Assembly (NCBI RefSeq): GCF_001431415.1 | Contig: NZ_LDJI01000017.1 | Coordinates: 1-51,774, forward strand | Source of the DNA: Stenotrophomonas humi | Lineage (GTDB): Bacteria > Pseudomonadota > Gammaproteobacteria > Xanthomonadales > Xanthomonadaceae | Direction of reading: 5' to 3' | DNA length: 51,774 nucleotides | Part shown: positions 27,167-36,064 of the stretch, one piece after another | Layout of the letters: each line of letters opens with the position of its first letter | Position numbering within the stretch: the stretch's first letter is position 1 | Program-made: the position numbers and the translations under genes | Notes under the pieces: generated by a model | What the model saw: only the letters and a program-made list of their open reading frames with translations | Databases searched by the model: none | Told to the model about the DNA's origin: nothing

Positions 27167-27567
27167 CTGCTGTCCGGGTGCCGGATACGCACGGGACATG
27201 CAGGCCAATGAAGCAGTGCACGCTTCGGTTCGCGCCAGCCAAAGTGGCGCCATGCTCCCCGGGTCACCAGCCTGATGGTCGGCGCTACCGGCTGTACTGC
27301 CGGGATTGGGTCCAGTCATGCCGGTACCAGCATGGCTGGGTGCGTGGTCTTCGGGCGGCTCATGCGTAAGAGCGCCGCCAGATTCCTAGGACTGAAAGCG
27401 GCCATGTCATGGATTTGTGAACCCAGTAAGGGTTCGAGCCTGAATTTAGCGAAAAATTAACAAAAGACTAACTCCCGGGGGCCAATCCACCGCTAGGATT
27501 CCTCCGGCTTCCTGCTTCGACCCTCCGGGTCAGCGGCGGGAGCCGGGGCCGGTAGGGCTCCCGGATT
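27167..27567. other. 401-base non-coding interval between lpxC and dciA
   Basis: No convincing gene is present. Notable contents are a GAACCC/GGGTTC hairpin at 27419-27435, an AT-rich patch at about 27436-27474 that stands out from the GC-rich background, and a 7-pair GGGAGCC/GGCTCCC hairpin near 27537-27561 that could end the minus-strand dciA transcript. A 61-codon frame at 27275-27460 lacks a good start and is not called. Confidence 0.5.
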
Positions 27568-28002
27568 TCAGGATCGCGAGGATTTCACATCCTGGAGGGC
27601 AGCCAGGGCGTCACGCAGGCCTTTATGCGTGGCTTCCGATACTGCGGTACTGCGCTGGTCATTACGCACTGGGGAGTGCGGGGGCGCAGTGGCAGTCTTG
27701 ACGGTCACTCGCGTGGCCTTCAGCCCGATGGATCGGGCCGCGTCGATCAGCTGGTCTTCGGCAAGCCGCACTTTGGCATGCCACACCGGCGACTCGACGA
27801 GAAAAACGAGGTGTTCGCCGTCCACATTGGCCAACCGGCAACGGTTTGCCAGCGCCGGCGGCAGATGGGGGCGCAATTGCCGGTCCAACGCATCGAGCCA
27901 CAGGGCTCGCCGCAACGGGTTTCCAGCTTTGTCCGCCATCGCCGCTTCCAGCGCCTGTTTGGGCGCGGAACGGGAACGAACGCTGGATTTCGGCTCAGAC
28001 AT
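27568..28002 (-). CDS. dciA: DciA-type replicative helicase loader (DUF721)
   Basis: A 144-residue basic DUF721 protein. DciA loads the replicative helicase DnaB in bacteria that lack DnaC and is the ancestral loader. The DUF721 core is visible from ALWLDALDRQLRPHLPPALANRCRLANVDGEHLVFLVESPVWHAKVRLAEDQLIDAAR (about 34-90), including the conserved tryptophan in the VESPVWHAKVR segment. The C-terminal part is disordered and rich in Thr and Ser. Its place beside lpxC and an M23 gene matches PA4405 of P. aeruginosa, the experimentally studied DciA. Its start codon is only 12 bases from the start of the divergent peptidase gene. Confidence 0.88.
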   Translation of the reverse strand: MSEPKSSVRSRSAPKQALEAAMADKAGNPLRRALWLDALDRQLRPHLPPALANRCRLANVDGEHLVFLVESPVWHAKVRLAEDQLIDAARSIGLKATRVTVKTATAPPHSPVRNDQRSTAVSEATHKGLRDALAALQDVKSSRS

Positions 28003-28014
28003 AAGAATTCTTCA

Positions 28015-28965
28015 ATGACATTTAAAAAGATCGTAATCAAAACGCGTGAACGGCAGGCCAAGACGTCGCTGGCGCGTGTTCAGATGTATTTCGAGGATCG
28101 CCCCAAGGCGTTGCTGGGCAGCGTACTCGGGTTGGGTTGCCTGATGGGCCTGGCGTCGAGCCTGGCACTGGGCATGGTGGGGGATTCGGCCCTGCAGACC
28201 AAGGTCGACCGGCAGGAACAGGAGCTGGCCAAGGTGCGCGCCGACGCGCAGACCCAGGTCAATGCACTTGCCGCCCGCCTGGGTGAACTGCAGGCGCAGG
28301 CCACGCGGCTCAACGCGCTGGGTGACCGCTTGACCCAGATGGGCAAGCTGCAGGACGGCGAGTTCGACTTCAATGAAACGCCCGGTATGGGTGAAGGCGA
28401 GCCGGGCCCGACCCAGGACATCCCGGCCAACGCCGTCGTCACCGACTTACAGGTGCTGGAGCAGCGTTTCGCTGCTTCAGGCAAGCAGTTGTCGGTGCTG
28501 GAATCGCTGTTGTTCGATCACCAGCTCGAGCAGAACGCCGTGCCATCGCGCATGCCGATCAGCAACACCTACATCACCTCCAGTTTCGGTACCCGCGCCG
28601 ATCCGTTCGGTCGCGGTGCCGGCAACCACAAGGGCATGGACTTCCATGCACGCGTGGGTGACCCGGTGATGGCCGTGGCCGACGGTGTGGTCAGCTATTC
28701 CGGGGTCAAGGGCGGCTACGGCAACGTGGTCGAGATCGACCATGGCAATGGCTACAAGACCCTGTACGCGCACAACTCGCGCCTGACCGTGCGTGAGGGC
28801 AGCCTGGTCCGTGCCGGGCAGGAAGTGGCCAAGGCCGGTTCCACGGGCCGTTCCACTGGCGCCCACGTGCATTTCGAGGTCTGGCAGAACGGCCAGGTGA
28901 TGAACCCGCGCAAGTTCCTGGGCGAGGGTGGCAATACGCCCGTGGGGCGTCTCAGCCGCGGCTGA
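28015..28965 (+). CDS. Membrane-anchored M23/LytM family peptidase
   Basis: A 316-residue periplasmic peptidoglycan endopeptidase or amidase activator. It has a basic N-terminus, one transmembrane segment (about 33-54), a coiled coil (about 60-110), and a C-terminal LytM domain (about 190-302). The zinc site is complete: His205 and Asp209 in HKGMDF, His253, and HVH at 284-286, so it is probably an active endopeptidase rather than a degenerate EnvC/NlpD-type factor. The start at ATG 28015 has no clear Shine-Dalgarno and may be nearly leaderless. It lies between dciA and secA as in Pseudomonas. Confidence 0.9.
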   Translation: MTFKKIVIKTRERQAKTSLARVQMYFEDRPKALLGSVLGLGCLMGLASSLALGMVGDSALQTKVDRQEQELAKVRADAQTQVNALAARLGELQAQATRLNALGDRLTQMGKLQDGEFDFNETPGMGEGEPGPTQDIPANAVVTDLQVLEQRFAASGKQLSVLESLLFDHQLEQNAVPSRMPISNTYITSSFGTRADPFGRGAGNHKGMDFHARVGDPVMAVADGVVSYSGVKGGYGNVVEIDHGNGYKTLYAHNSRLTVREGSLVRAGQEVAKAGSTGRSTGAHVHFEVWQNGQVMNPRKFLGEGGNTPVGRLSRG

Positions 28966-29011
28966 CAAAAGCGGGGGAGGGAGCTTGAATCGCCAAGCCC
29001 CCGCCCCAAGC

Positions 29012-29017
29012 TACAAT
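29012..29017 (+). promoter_or_regulatory. Near-consensus -10 (TACAAT) upstream of secA
   Basis: TACAAT lies 103 bases before the secA start. TTGAAT at 28985-28990 is 21 bases upstream, too far for an ideal -35. A start near 29024 would put the following hairpin in the first 30 nt of the secA leader. Confidence 0.4.
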
Positions 29018-29031
29018 AGGCGTTGCCATAG

Positions 29032-29060
29032 ACAGGGCGCATTGCGCCCTGTTTCGTTTG
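29032..29060 (+). terminator. Terminator-like hairpin in the secA leader
   Basis: A perfect inverted repeat (10-base arms, 29032-29041 and 29043-29052) is followed by TTCGTTT. It has the form of an intrinsic terminator, either closing the M23 transcript or attenuating a secA transcript that starts at the -10 just upstream. The two possibilities cannot be told apart by sequence. Confidence 0.55.
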
Positions 29061-29119
29061 TGAGGGCGGTCCCAGGGGCCTGCCTGTCATACGGCATTTC
29101 ATTCAAACCGGTTCCTTCA

Positions 29120-31846
29120 ATGATCAACAGCCTGCTTACCCGCGTTTTTGGCAGTCGTAATGAACGCCAGTTGCGTCAGCTCAACCGTATCGTCGCCAAG
29201 ATCAATGCCTTGGAGCCGGAGATCCAGAAGCTCTCCGATGACCAGCTGAAGGCCAAGACGCCTGAGTTCCGCGAGCGCATCGCCGCTGGCGAAGCACTGG
29301 ACAAGGTGCTGCCGGAGGCCTTCGCGGTCTGCCGTGAAGCATCCCTGCGCGTATTGGGCATGCGCCATTACGACGTGCAGCTGATCGGCGGCATGGTGCT
29401 GCACCTGGGCAAGATCGCTGAAATGCGCACCGGTGAAGGCAAGACGCTGGTGGCAACGCTGCCGGTCTACCTCAACGCGCTGGAAGGCAAGGGCGTGCAT
29501 GTGGTCACGGTCAATGACTACCTGGCTCGCCGCGACGCCGCGCAGATGGGCAAGCTGTACAACTGGCTGGGCCTGAGCGTGGGCGTGGTCTACCCGGGCA
29601 TGCCGCACGGTGACAAGCGCGAAGCCTATGGCAGCGACATCACCTACGGCACCAACAACGAATTCGGCTTCGACTACCTGCGCGACAACATGGCGCTGAG
29701 CAAGGCCGATCGTTACCAGCGTGGCCTGCACTACGCCATCGTCGACGAAGTCGACTCGATCCTGATCGACGAAGCGCGTACGCCGCTGATCATTTCCGGC
29801 CCCGCCGATGATTCCCCGGAGCTGTACATCCGCGTCAACCGCGTCGTGCCGCACCTGATCAAGCAGGAGGCCGAAGACGGTGAGGGTGATTACTGGGTCG
29901 ATGAAAAGGGCAAGCAGGTGCACCTGTCCGAAGCGGGCATGGAGCACGCTGAAGCACTGCTGCGCGAAGCCGGCATCATCGGTGAAGACAACGACAACGG
30001 CCTGTACGCCGCGCAGAACCTGACCGTCGTTCACCATCTCAACGCCGCACTGCGCGCGCACGCCATCTACCAGCGCGACGTGGACTACATCGTGCGCGAT
30101 GGCGAAGTGGTGATCGTCGATGAATTCACCGGTCGTACGCTGGCCGGCCGCCGCTGGTCCGATGGCCTGCACCAGGCGGTGGAAGCGAAGGAGGGCGTGC
30201 CGGTACAGCGTGAGAACCAGACGCTGGCCAGCATCACGTTCCAGAACCTGTTCCGCATGTACAAGAAGCTGTCCGGCATGACCGGTACGGCCGATACGGA
30301 AGCCTTCGAGTTCCAGAGCATCTACGGCCTGGAAGTGGTGGTGATTCCGACCAACAAGCCGACCGTGCGCAAGGACTACCCGGATCAGGTGTTCCTCAAC
30401 CGCCAGGGCAAGTTCAACGCGGTGCTGGCCGACATCGAAGAGTGCGCCAAGCGCGGTCAGCCGGTGCTGGTGGGTACCACCTCGATTGAAACCTCGGAGA
30501 TGTTGTCCGAGCACCTGCGCAAGGCGGGCGTGAAGCACGAAGTGCTCAACGCCAAGCAGCATGACCGCGAGGCCAGCATCGTCGCCAACGCCGGTCGTCC
30601 GGGCTCGGTGACCATCGCCACCAACATGGCAGGCCGTGGTACCGACATCGTGCTCGGCGGTTCGCTGGAGACCGAACTGCATGAGCTGGGTGAAGACATC
30701 AGCGACGAGCAGAAGGCCGCGGTGAAGGCTGCCTGGCAGGAGCGCCACGAAGCCGTGAAGGCCGCTGGCGGTCTGCACATCGTCGGTACCGAGCGCCATG
30801 AGTCGCGCCGTATCGACAACCAGCTGCGCGGCCGTTCCGGTCGTCAGGGTGACCCGGGTTCGTCCCGCTTCTACCTGTCGCTGGAAGACAACCTGATGCG
30901 CATCTTTGCCTCTGACTGGGTGCAGAAGGCGATGCGCATGATGGGCATGAAGGAAGACGACGTCATCGAAGACCGCATGGTCAGCCGTCAGATCGAGAAG
31001 GCGCAGCGCAAGGTGGAAGCGCACAACTTCGACATCCGCAAGAACCTGCTGGACTTCGACGACGTCAACAACGACCAGCGCAAGGTGATCTACTCCCAGC
31101 GTGATGAACTGCTGGACGCCGAGTCGGTGAAGGAAAACATCGACGGTATCCGCGGCGATGTGATCTACGATCTGGTCGCCCGTTTCGTGCCGCCGAATTC
31201 GGTGGACGATCAGTGGGACCTGGCTGGCCTGCAGGCCACGCTGGACTCCGAGCTGGGCGTGCAGATGGACCTGGTGGGCCTGGTCAAGCAGCACGAAGAA
31301 CTGGACGCCGATGCCATCGCGCAGAAGGTCGTCGAGCGGATGGAAGAGCACTTCGCGCAGAAGGAAGTGGCCGTTGGCGGCGACACCATGCGCGCGCTGG
31401 AGAAGCACGTGATGCTGACCGTGCTCGACCAGAGCTGGAAGGAGCATCTGGCACGCATGGATTACCTGCGCCAGGGCATCTACCTGCGTGGTTACGCACA
31501 GAAGCAGCCCAAGCAGGAGTACAAGAAGGAAGCCTTCGAGTTGTTCTCGCAGATGCTGGAGGACGTCAAGAGCGAAGTGATCAACCTGTTGTCGCGCGTG
31601 CGCGTGCGCAGCGAGGAAGAGGTCGCCGCGATGGAGGCCCTGGAGCGCCAGCAGGCCGAAGCACGTCTGCAGATGTCGCAGTTCCAGCACCAGGACAACG
31701 GCAGCTACAGCGCGGACGAAGAAGCTGCGCAGGTCGAAGCCGGTGTCGCGCAGGTCACCCGTGAGGAACCGAAGGTCGGTCGCAACGATCCGTGCCCCTG
31801 CGGCAGCGGCAAGAAGTTCAAGCACTGCCACGGGCAGTTGAACTGA
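29120..31846 (+). CDS. secA: Preprotein translocase ATPase SecA
   Basis: SecA, 908 residues, drives Sec-dependent export through SecYEG. Walker A is MRTGEGKT at residues 102-109, identical in position to E. coli. Walker B is in [14 protein letters not shown], the helicase-type motif is [14 protein letters not shown], and [10 protein letters not shown] is present in NBD2. The C-terminal zinc motif [13 protein letters not shown], which binds SecB and lipids, is intact. The ATG at 29120 gives the conserved start [18 protein letters not shown]. No secM-like arrest ORF is visible upstream. A strong terminator follows. Confidence 0.98.
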   Translation: MINSLLTRVFGSRNERQLRQLNRIVAKINALEPEIQKLSDDQLKAKTPEFRERIAAGEALDKVLPEAFAVCREASLRVLGMRHYDVQLIGGMVLHLGKIAEMRTGEGKTLVATLPVYLNALEGKGVHVVTVNDYLARRDAAQMGKLYNWLGLSVGVVYPGMPHGDKREAYGSDITYGTNNEFGFDYLRDNMALSKADRYQRGLHYAIVDEVDSILIDEARTPLIISGPADDSPELYIRVNRVVPHLIKQEAEDGEGDYWVDEKGKQVHLSEAGMEHAEALLREAGIIGEDNDNGLYAAQNLTVVHHLNAALRAHAIYQRDVDYIVRDGEVVIVDEFTGRTLAGRRWSDGLHQAVEAKEGVPVQRENQTLASITFQNLFRMYKKLSGMTGTADTEAFEFQSIYGLEVVVIPTNKPTVRKDYPDQVFLNRQGKFNAVLADIEECAKRGQPVLVGTTSIETSEMLSEHLRKAGVKHEVLNAKQHDREASIVANAGRPGSVTIATNMAGRGTDIVLGGSLETELHELGEDISDEQKAAVKAAWQERHEAVKAAGGLHIVGTERHESRRIDNQLRGRSGRQGDPGSSRFYLSLEDNLMRIFASDWVQKAMRMMGMKEDDVIEDRMVSRQIEKAQRKVEAHNFDIRKNLLDFDDVNNDQRKVIYSQRDELLDAESVKENIDGIRGDVIYDLVARFVPPNSVDDQWDLAGLQATLDSELGVQMDLVGLVKQHEELDADAIAQKVVERMEEHFAQKEVAVGGDTMRALEKHVMLTVLDQSWKEHLARMDYLRQGIYLRGYAQKQPKQEYKKEAFELFSQMLEDVKSEVINLLSRVRVRSEEEVAAMEALERQQAEARLQMSQFQHQDNGSYSADEEAAQVEAGVAQVTREEPKVGRNDPCPCGSGKKFKHCHGQLN

Positions 31847-31852
31847 TTGATG

Positions 31853-31878
31853 AAAAACCCCGCGGAAGCGGGGTTTTT
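31853..31878 (+). terminator. Strong intrinsic terminator of secA
   Basis: AAAAACCCCGC pairs perfectly with GCGGGGTTTTT around a GGAA loop, 6 bases after the secA stop. With the run of T at the 3' side and A at the 5' side it can act in both directions. Confidence 0.9.
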
Positions 31879-32044
31879 CGTATGCGGGCCTGCGCGCGCT
31901 GGCTGCACCGCAGCCCTGGGGCCATGCGCCGCTGGTGTCGTGCCGGGAGACCTCGTGCCCAGCAGGGCTGGGCTTCGTCTTCTACCCCCTCCCGCCTGTA
32001 CATGCCCGTTGCGTGTCTGGCCTCGTTTTCGGCATTCTCAGGCA

Positions 32045-32995
32045 ATGAATTCACCCCTTCGCTCGATCCATGTCGTGGCTGCCGTCATCACTGACGCGCG
32101 GGGCCGCATCCTGCTCAACCGCCGTACCGGCAACAGCGACATGGCGGGGTTATGGGAATTCCCGGGAGGGAAGCGCGAGCCCGGCGAAACTTCGGAACAG
32201 GCGTTGGTGCGTGAGCTGCACGAGGAGCTCGGCATCGACGCACAGATCGGTGAGTGGCTGATGGAAGTGCCGCAGCTTTACCCGGACAAACGGCTGCGCC
32301 TGGAAGTGCGCATGGTGCGTGACTGGAAGGGCTCGGCACGCGGTCGTGAGGGCCAGGCCATCACCTGGGTGACGCCGGACAAGCTGTCGCGCTACTCGAT
32401 GCCGCCGGCCGATCTGCCGGTCGTGGCCGCCCTGCGCCAGCCTGACCGGTATCTGGTCACGCCTGAGCCCGTGTACGGGGCGGATGCATGGTTGGGCGGT
32501 ATCGGCGCGGCGATTGAAGGTGGCATCCGGCGCGTTCACCTGCGCACGCCGCAGGCTGAAGACCGTGCCGCGTTGGCGCGCAATGCGGCCGAGCGTTTTG
32601 CCTCCCAGGTGGATGTGCTGCTCAACCGAGACATCGCGCTGGCGCGCGAGCTGGGGGTGGGCGTGCATCTGGGTGGCGAGCAGCTGCTGTCGCTGTCGGC
32701 GCGGCCACTGCCGGAGTCGCTGCCGGTGGCCGCATCCTGTCACGACCTGGTGCAGCTGCAGGCCGCACAGCGGTTGGGCTGTGACTTTGTCGTGCTGGGC
32801 CCGGTGCAGCCCACCGCGACGCATCCCGGCGCGGTGCCGTTGGGCTGGGAGGCCTTCGAGCGACTGCGCGAACAGGTGTCGTTGCCGATCTACGCGATCG
32901 GTGGGATGGCTGCTGCCGATATCGAGACCTCGCGCCGGCATGGTGCGTTGGGCGTGGCGGCGATCCGTTCGCTGTGGCCTGCGCCTACAGCGTGA
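32045..32995 (+). CDS. Nudix hydrolase (MutT-like) fused to ThiE-like domain
   Basis: A 316-residue two-domain protein. Residues 1-130 form a MutT-type Nudix domain with a perfect Nudix box from Gly42 to Ile64 (G-x5-E-x7-REL-x-EEL-GI), expected to hydrolyse 8-oxo-dGTP. Residues from about 135 form a TIM-barrel domain of the thiamine-phosphate synthase (ThiE/TenI) type, with LNRDIALARELGVGVHLGG, GCDFVVLGPVQPTATHPG and IYAIGGM motifs. The same fusion occurs near secA in Pseudomonas. The ThiE-like half may not be a true TMP synthase. The start was chosen at MNSPLRSIHVVAAV. The 3' end overlaps the convergent DUF4124 gene by 11 bases. Confidence 0.9.
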   Translation: MNSPLRSIHVVAAVITDARGRILLNRRTGNSDMAGLWEFPGGKREPGETSEQALVRELHEELGIDAQIGEWLMEVPQLYPDKRLRLEVRMVRDWKGSARGREGQAITWVTPDKLSRYSMPPADLPVVAALRQPDRYLVTPEPVYGADAWLGGIGAAIEGGIRRVHLRTPQAEDRAALARNAAERFASQVDVLLNRDIALARELGVGVHLGGEQLLSLSARPLPESLPVAASCHDLVQLQAAQRLGCDFVVLGPVQPTATHPGAVPLGWEAFERLREQVSLPIYAIGGMAAADIETSRRHGALGVAAIRSLWPAPTA

Positions 32996-33593
32996 TCCAG
33001 AAGCAGTTGTATTGGCGCCGCAGCCGAAACACGGTACGCGTGGGCGTGCTGCTGCGTGGCAGCGTCTGCTCCAGCCGCAGCGCGACCGGCCGCCGAGCGG
33101 GCGGGGCGGCATTGCTGATGACCGGGACCGTCGCGGACTGCGCTGGATCCACGGGGGTGCCGTCGGCGTAGGTGAACGGTTCGGTAGGGGCTGGCTCGTA
33201 GACGGGCGCTTCGGGAAACACCGGCGCGATATCCAGCAGCGGGCGCTGCACGATTTCGTGCAGGCGATCCATCACCTGGGTAGCGGCAGCGGTGGACAAT
33301 CCGTTCCAGAGATAGATGCTGGACAGGCGGTTGGCATCCTGGGCTTGTGCGGCGGATTGAATCTGCCCGACCAGCTCACTGAGACGCCGTGCGCAGCTGT
33401 CGCGATAGAGCCCGCTGCCGCCGGTTGGGCGTGCCGGCAGCAATCGCGCGCGGGCGCCCATGACCTCGCAGGGTTTGTCGCCGTAAACCGTCTGGCCCTG
33501 TGTGTTGGTGCAGCGATTGACCTGCTGTGCATGCGCGTTGAACGCCAACAGGGCAAGGCAGGAAGACAACAACAGCAGCAACGCGGTTCGCAT
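32985..33593 (-). CDS. Secreted DUF4124-like protein
   Basis: A 202-residue protein with a signal peptide (MRTALLLLLSSCLALLAFNAHA, cleaved near residue 22). The segment after it, VNRCTNTQGQTVYGDKPCE, has the two-cysteine pattern of the DUF4124 domain. The middle is helical and the C-terminal third is proline- and threonine-rich. It is predicted to be periplasmic; no catalytic motif is recognisable. It follows metF on the same strand after a 57-base gap and converges on the Nudix-ThiE gene. Its function is unknown. Confidence 0.72.
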   Translation of the reverse strand: MRTALLLLLSSCLALLAFNAHAQQVNRCTNTQGQTVYGDKPCEVMGARARLLPARPTGGSGLYRDSCARRLSELVGQIQSAAQAQDANRLSSIYLWNGLSTAAATQVMDRLHEIVQRPLLDIAPVFPEAPVYEPAPTEPFTYADGTPVDPAQSATVPVISNAAPPARRPVALRLEQTLPRSSTPTRTVFRLRRQYNCFWITL

Positions 33594-33650
33594 CGCGCAA
33601 GCGTAGCGGTTGTGGCGGTTGGCAGGACGTGACGGCGGTGGCGTTGTTGA

Positions 33651-34481
33651 TCAGGCGCTGCGCAGACGTTGCAGTACGGCGTGGGTCGGCTTGGCCAGGT
33701 TCAGCGTATAGAAATGCAGCGATGGTGCGCCGCCGCTGATCAGGCGTTCGCACAACGTTGCGACCACGTCGGCGCCGAAGTCGCGCACCGATTCGACATC
33801 ATCGCCAAAGGCCTGCATGCGCTTGCTGATCCAACGCGGGATCTCGGCGCCGCATTGCTCGGAGAAACGCCGCAACTGGCTGAAATTGGAGATCGGCATC
33901 ACGCCGGGAATGATGGGCACATCCACCCCGAGTTTGCGTGCGGCATCGACGAAGTGGAAGTACGCATCGGCGTTGTAGAAATACTGAGTGATGGCGGCGT
34001 CGGCACCGGCGTCGATCTTGGTCTTGAAGTGACGCAGGTCGGCCAATGCATCGCTGGCCTGGGGATGAGTCTCCGGATAGGCCCCGACCTCGATGCGGAA
34101 GGCATCGCCGTGCTCGGCACGGATGAAGGCGATCAGCTCGGAGGCGTAGCGCAGGTCGCCGGGGAAGCCCATGCCCGAGGGCAGGTCGCCACGCAGGGCC
34201 ACCAGGCGCTTCACGCCGATGGCACGGTACAGCTTGAGCAGCTCACGGATTTCCTCGCGGGTGCCGCCCACGCATGACAGGTGCGGGGCTGCCTGCAGGC
34301 CATGGTGCTGGTTGAGGTGGCGTACGGTTTCGGAGGTGTAGCTCAGGGTCGATCCGCCCGCACCGAACGTGCAGGACACGTATTCGGGGGTGTGAACCTT
34401 GAGCTTGGCAGCGGTGCGATCCAGCTGGGCACGCTGGTCGTCGGTCTTGGGGGGATAGAACTCGAAGCTGATCGCGGTCAT
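33651..34481 (-). CDS. metF: 5,10-methylenetetrahydrofolate reductase
   Basis: MetF reduces methylene-THF to methyl-THF with FAD and NADH, supplying methyl groups for methionine. The 276-residue TIM-barrel protein begins SFEFYPPKTDDQRAQL. It shows the VSCTFGAGGST motif, AAPHLSCVGGTREE, LVALRGDLP, and the FAD-contact region IEVGAYPETHPQA. The ATG at 34481 gives the usual start; an extension to 34517 would cross the promoter. A TATAAT -10 and a 14-bp palindrome lie directly upstream. Confidence 0.96.
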   Translation of the reverse strand: MTAISFEFYPPKTDDQRAQLDRTAAKLKVHTPEYVSCTFGAGGSTLSYTSETVRHLNQHHGLQAAPHLSCVGGTREEIRELLKLYRAIGVKRLVALRGDLPSGMGFPGDLRYASELIAFIRAEHGDAFRIEVGAYPETHPQASDALADLRHFKTKIDAGADAAITQYFYNADAYFHFVDAARKLGVDVPIIPGVMPISNFSQLRRFSEQCGAEIPRWISKRMQAFGDDVESVRDFGADVVATLCERLISGGAPSLHFYTLNLAKPTHAVLQRLRSA

Positions 34482-34515
34482 GGATAGCAGCCGGGCATAT
34501 ATCGGAATGCTCGGC

Positions 34516-34546
34516 ATTATATCTCTCCATCAAGATGGATGTGCAA
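34516..34546 (-). promoter_or_regulatory. metF promoter with internal palindrome
   Basis: On the minus strand a perfect TATAAT (34516-34521) is preceded by TTGCAC (34541-34546) with a 19-base spacer. Inside the spacer lies a perfect palindrome TCCATC-TT-GATGGA (34526-34539). Its location between -35 and -10 suits a repressor site or an activator that corrects a long spacer (as MerR-type regulators do). The regulator is unknown. Confidence 0.55.
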
Positions 34547-34585
34547 TGGTTTCAGGCGAGACCGCGATCAGGTTGTGTGCTGGCC

Positions 34586-35344
34586 TCAGTGCGCCCGCGT
34601 GGCCGGTCGTTGCGGCAGCCAGGCGACGCAGGCGGCAATAACCAGCAGCAACAGTACGGTGCCGGCGTAGCGGCTCAAGGCCAGGCCACCGTGGTCGAGG
34701 GGCTTGTCCAGGTAGTCGCCCACCACGGCACCCAGTGGCCGGGTGAGCACGAAGGCCGACCAGAACAACAGCGTGCGCGGTATCCGGGTGGTGGCGTAAA
34801 GCAGGGTGATCAGGGCGAGCAGGCCGGAAAACAGGGCGATGCCGCCGCTATAGCCCAGCCCCTGGGTGTCGGCGACCCAATCGCCAAGCGCGGTACCCAG
34901 CGTCTGCGAGAAGGTAATGGTCAGCCAGTAGAAAAACTCACTGCGCGGCGTGTCGATGCTGGAGACGGAGATCGAACCGGTCGCTTGCTTCCACAGCCAC
35001 AACGACGCCAGCAGCAGCGACAGCAGCAACATGCTGCCGCCGCTATAGCCCAGCCCAAGCGAGCGGTTCACATAGTCGGCCAGGGTGGTGCCAACGGTGG
35101 TGCTGGCAATGATGGCCGACCAGTAAAGCCAGGGGTGAAAGGCGCGTGCACGGATCTGTGCGGCGACCGCGAGGGCAAACACCACGGCGAAAAATGCCGT
35201 GCTCAACAGATAGCCCAGCCCCATCGACATGCTGACCGCATCACCGCCGACTTCGCCCAGCGTCGTGGCCAATATCTTGATGACCCAGAAGCCGAGGGTG
35301 ATGGCAGGCACCTTGATTGCATCGTGGGAATCCTTAGGGCGCAT
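34586..35344 (-). CDS. COG4705-like membrane protein with four internal repeats
   Basis: A 252-residue integral membrane protein with about eight hydrophobic segments. Four related motifs recur: TTLGEVGGD (27-35), TTVGTTLAD (82-90), QTLGTALGD (147-155) and RPLGAVVGD (202-210). The first three are each followed about 7 residues later by GLGY. Spacings are 55, 65 and 55 residues, as expected from a duplicated pair. This matches the COG4705 family of predicted membrane proteins, whose function I do not know. The repeated intramembrane acidic residue recalls cation transporters, but this is only an analogy. It is divergent from the DUF3228 gene. Confidence 0.75.
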   Translation of the reverse strand: MRPKDSHDAIKVPAITLGFWVIKILATTLGEVGGDAVSMSMGLGYLLSTAFFAVVFALAVAAQIRARAFHPWLYWSAIIASTTVGTTLADYVNRSLGLGYSGGSMLLLSLLLASLWLWKQATGSISVSSIDTPRSEFFYWLTITFSQTLGTALGDWVADTQGLGYSGGIALFSGLLALITLLYATTRIPRTLLFWSAFVLTRPLGAVVGDYLDKPLDHGGLALSRYAGTVLLLLVIAACVAWLPQRPATRAH

Positions 35345-35509
35345 GGCAATGCTCTGCAGGGACGGTGCGTACTGTCAGCGCGCGGACGTCGGAGCCCTGT
35401 CGTAACCTTGCGGGCACCGCAGCGGTGTTTTCCTGCCGTTCAATACGGCGCCACTGCCAAGGTGAGCGCCGATCACCGACAATGTGCTCAGCCTCCGAAA
35501 GACGTTGCC

Positions 35510-36064
35510 ATGTCCATCCATCTCACCGCGTTTGCCCATACCCGGTTGTTTCCACGTACGCCGCGCCCCAATACCATCCAGGACTGCAGCGCCGAGCAGT
35601 TCGAGCAGCACTTGAACGCGCATGCGCCGGACAAGGTGATCGATGGCTATGCGCCGTTCTGCAAGTTGTTCGTCTACCGCAACTGGACCAGCACCCGCTG
35701 CCTGACGGTCCCGATCACCGACGACAACCGCCATCTGCTGCGTTCGGCGTATGAAGCGCGCACGCGCGAAGAACTGCCGGTGTTGGTGCGCTGGTTTGAA
35801 GGCGTGGAGTCGCCGGTTGCCGACTATCTGGTGGTCATCATGTACAGCCGCGAACAGCTGGAAAAAGAAGGTTCAATCATTGAGGCGGAGTGGGGTGTGG
35901 TGGGCTGCCTGTACACCGCGGAACCAGCAGAAATTCCGATGGCCCCGATCACGATGATGCGCAATGCACTGGGTGTGGAAGAAGGGGGCTCCGGCGTGCC
36001 GATGGATCGCGATGCCTATCGCGATGCGGTCGCGTTCTGGGAACGCAATGCGAACTGGCGATGA
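35510..36064 (+). CDS. DUF3228 family protein
   Basis: A 184-residue soluble protein resembling the DUF3228 family. Readable segments include GYAPFCKLFVYRNWTSTRC, TRCLTVPITDDNRHLLRS, VADYLVVIMYSREQLEKEG and AEWGVVGCLYTAEPAEIPM. There is no signal peptide or transmembrane helix, and no catalytic motif is known. The ATG at 35510 was chosen because the protein begins there with a family-like start; the frame stays open upstream only through the divergent gene. It overlaps the DUF2809 gene by 4 bases (ATGA). Confidence 0.78.
   Translation: MSIHLTAFAHTRLFPRTPRPNTIQDCSAEQFEQHLNAHAPDKVIDGYAPFCKLFVYRNWTSTRCLTVPITDDNRHLLRSAYEARTREELPVLVRWFEGVESPVADYLVVIMYSREQLEKEGSIIEAEWGVVGCLYTAEPAEIPMAPITMMRNALGVEEGGSGVPMDRDAYRDAVAFWERNANWR

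Noticed and set aside
27275..27460. 61-codon frame in the lpxC-dciA gap
   Set aside because: No Shine-Dalgarno, no recognisable similarity, and its 3' part runs into the hairpin and AT-rich patch.
29117..31831. 904-codon open frame on the minus strand across secA
   Set aside because: Antisense shadow of a fully conserved secA in GC-rich DNA; low-complexity His/Gln/Val composition and no family resemblance.
34482..34585. SAM or SAH riboswitch upstream of metF
   Set aside because: Only about 30 nt of leader exist after the TATAAT box, too short for these riboswitches.
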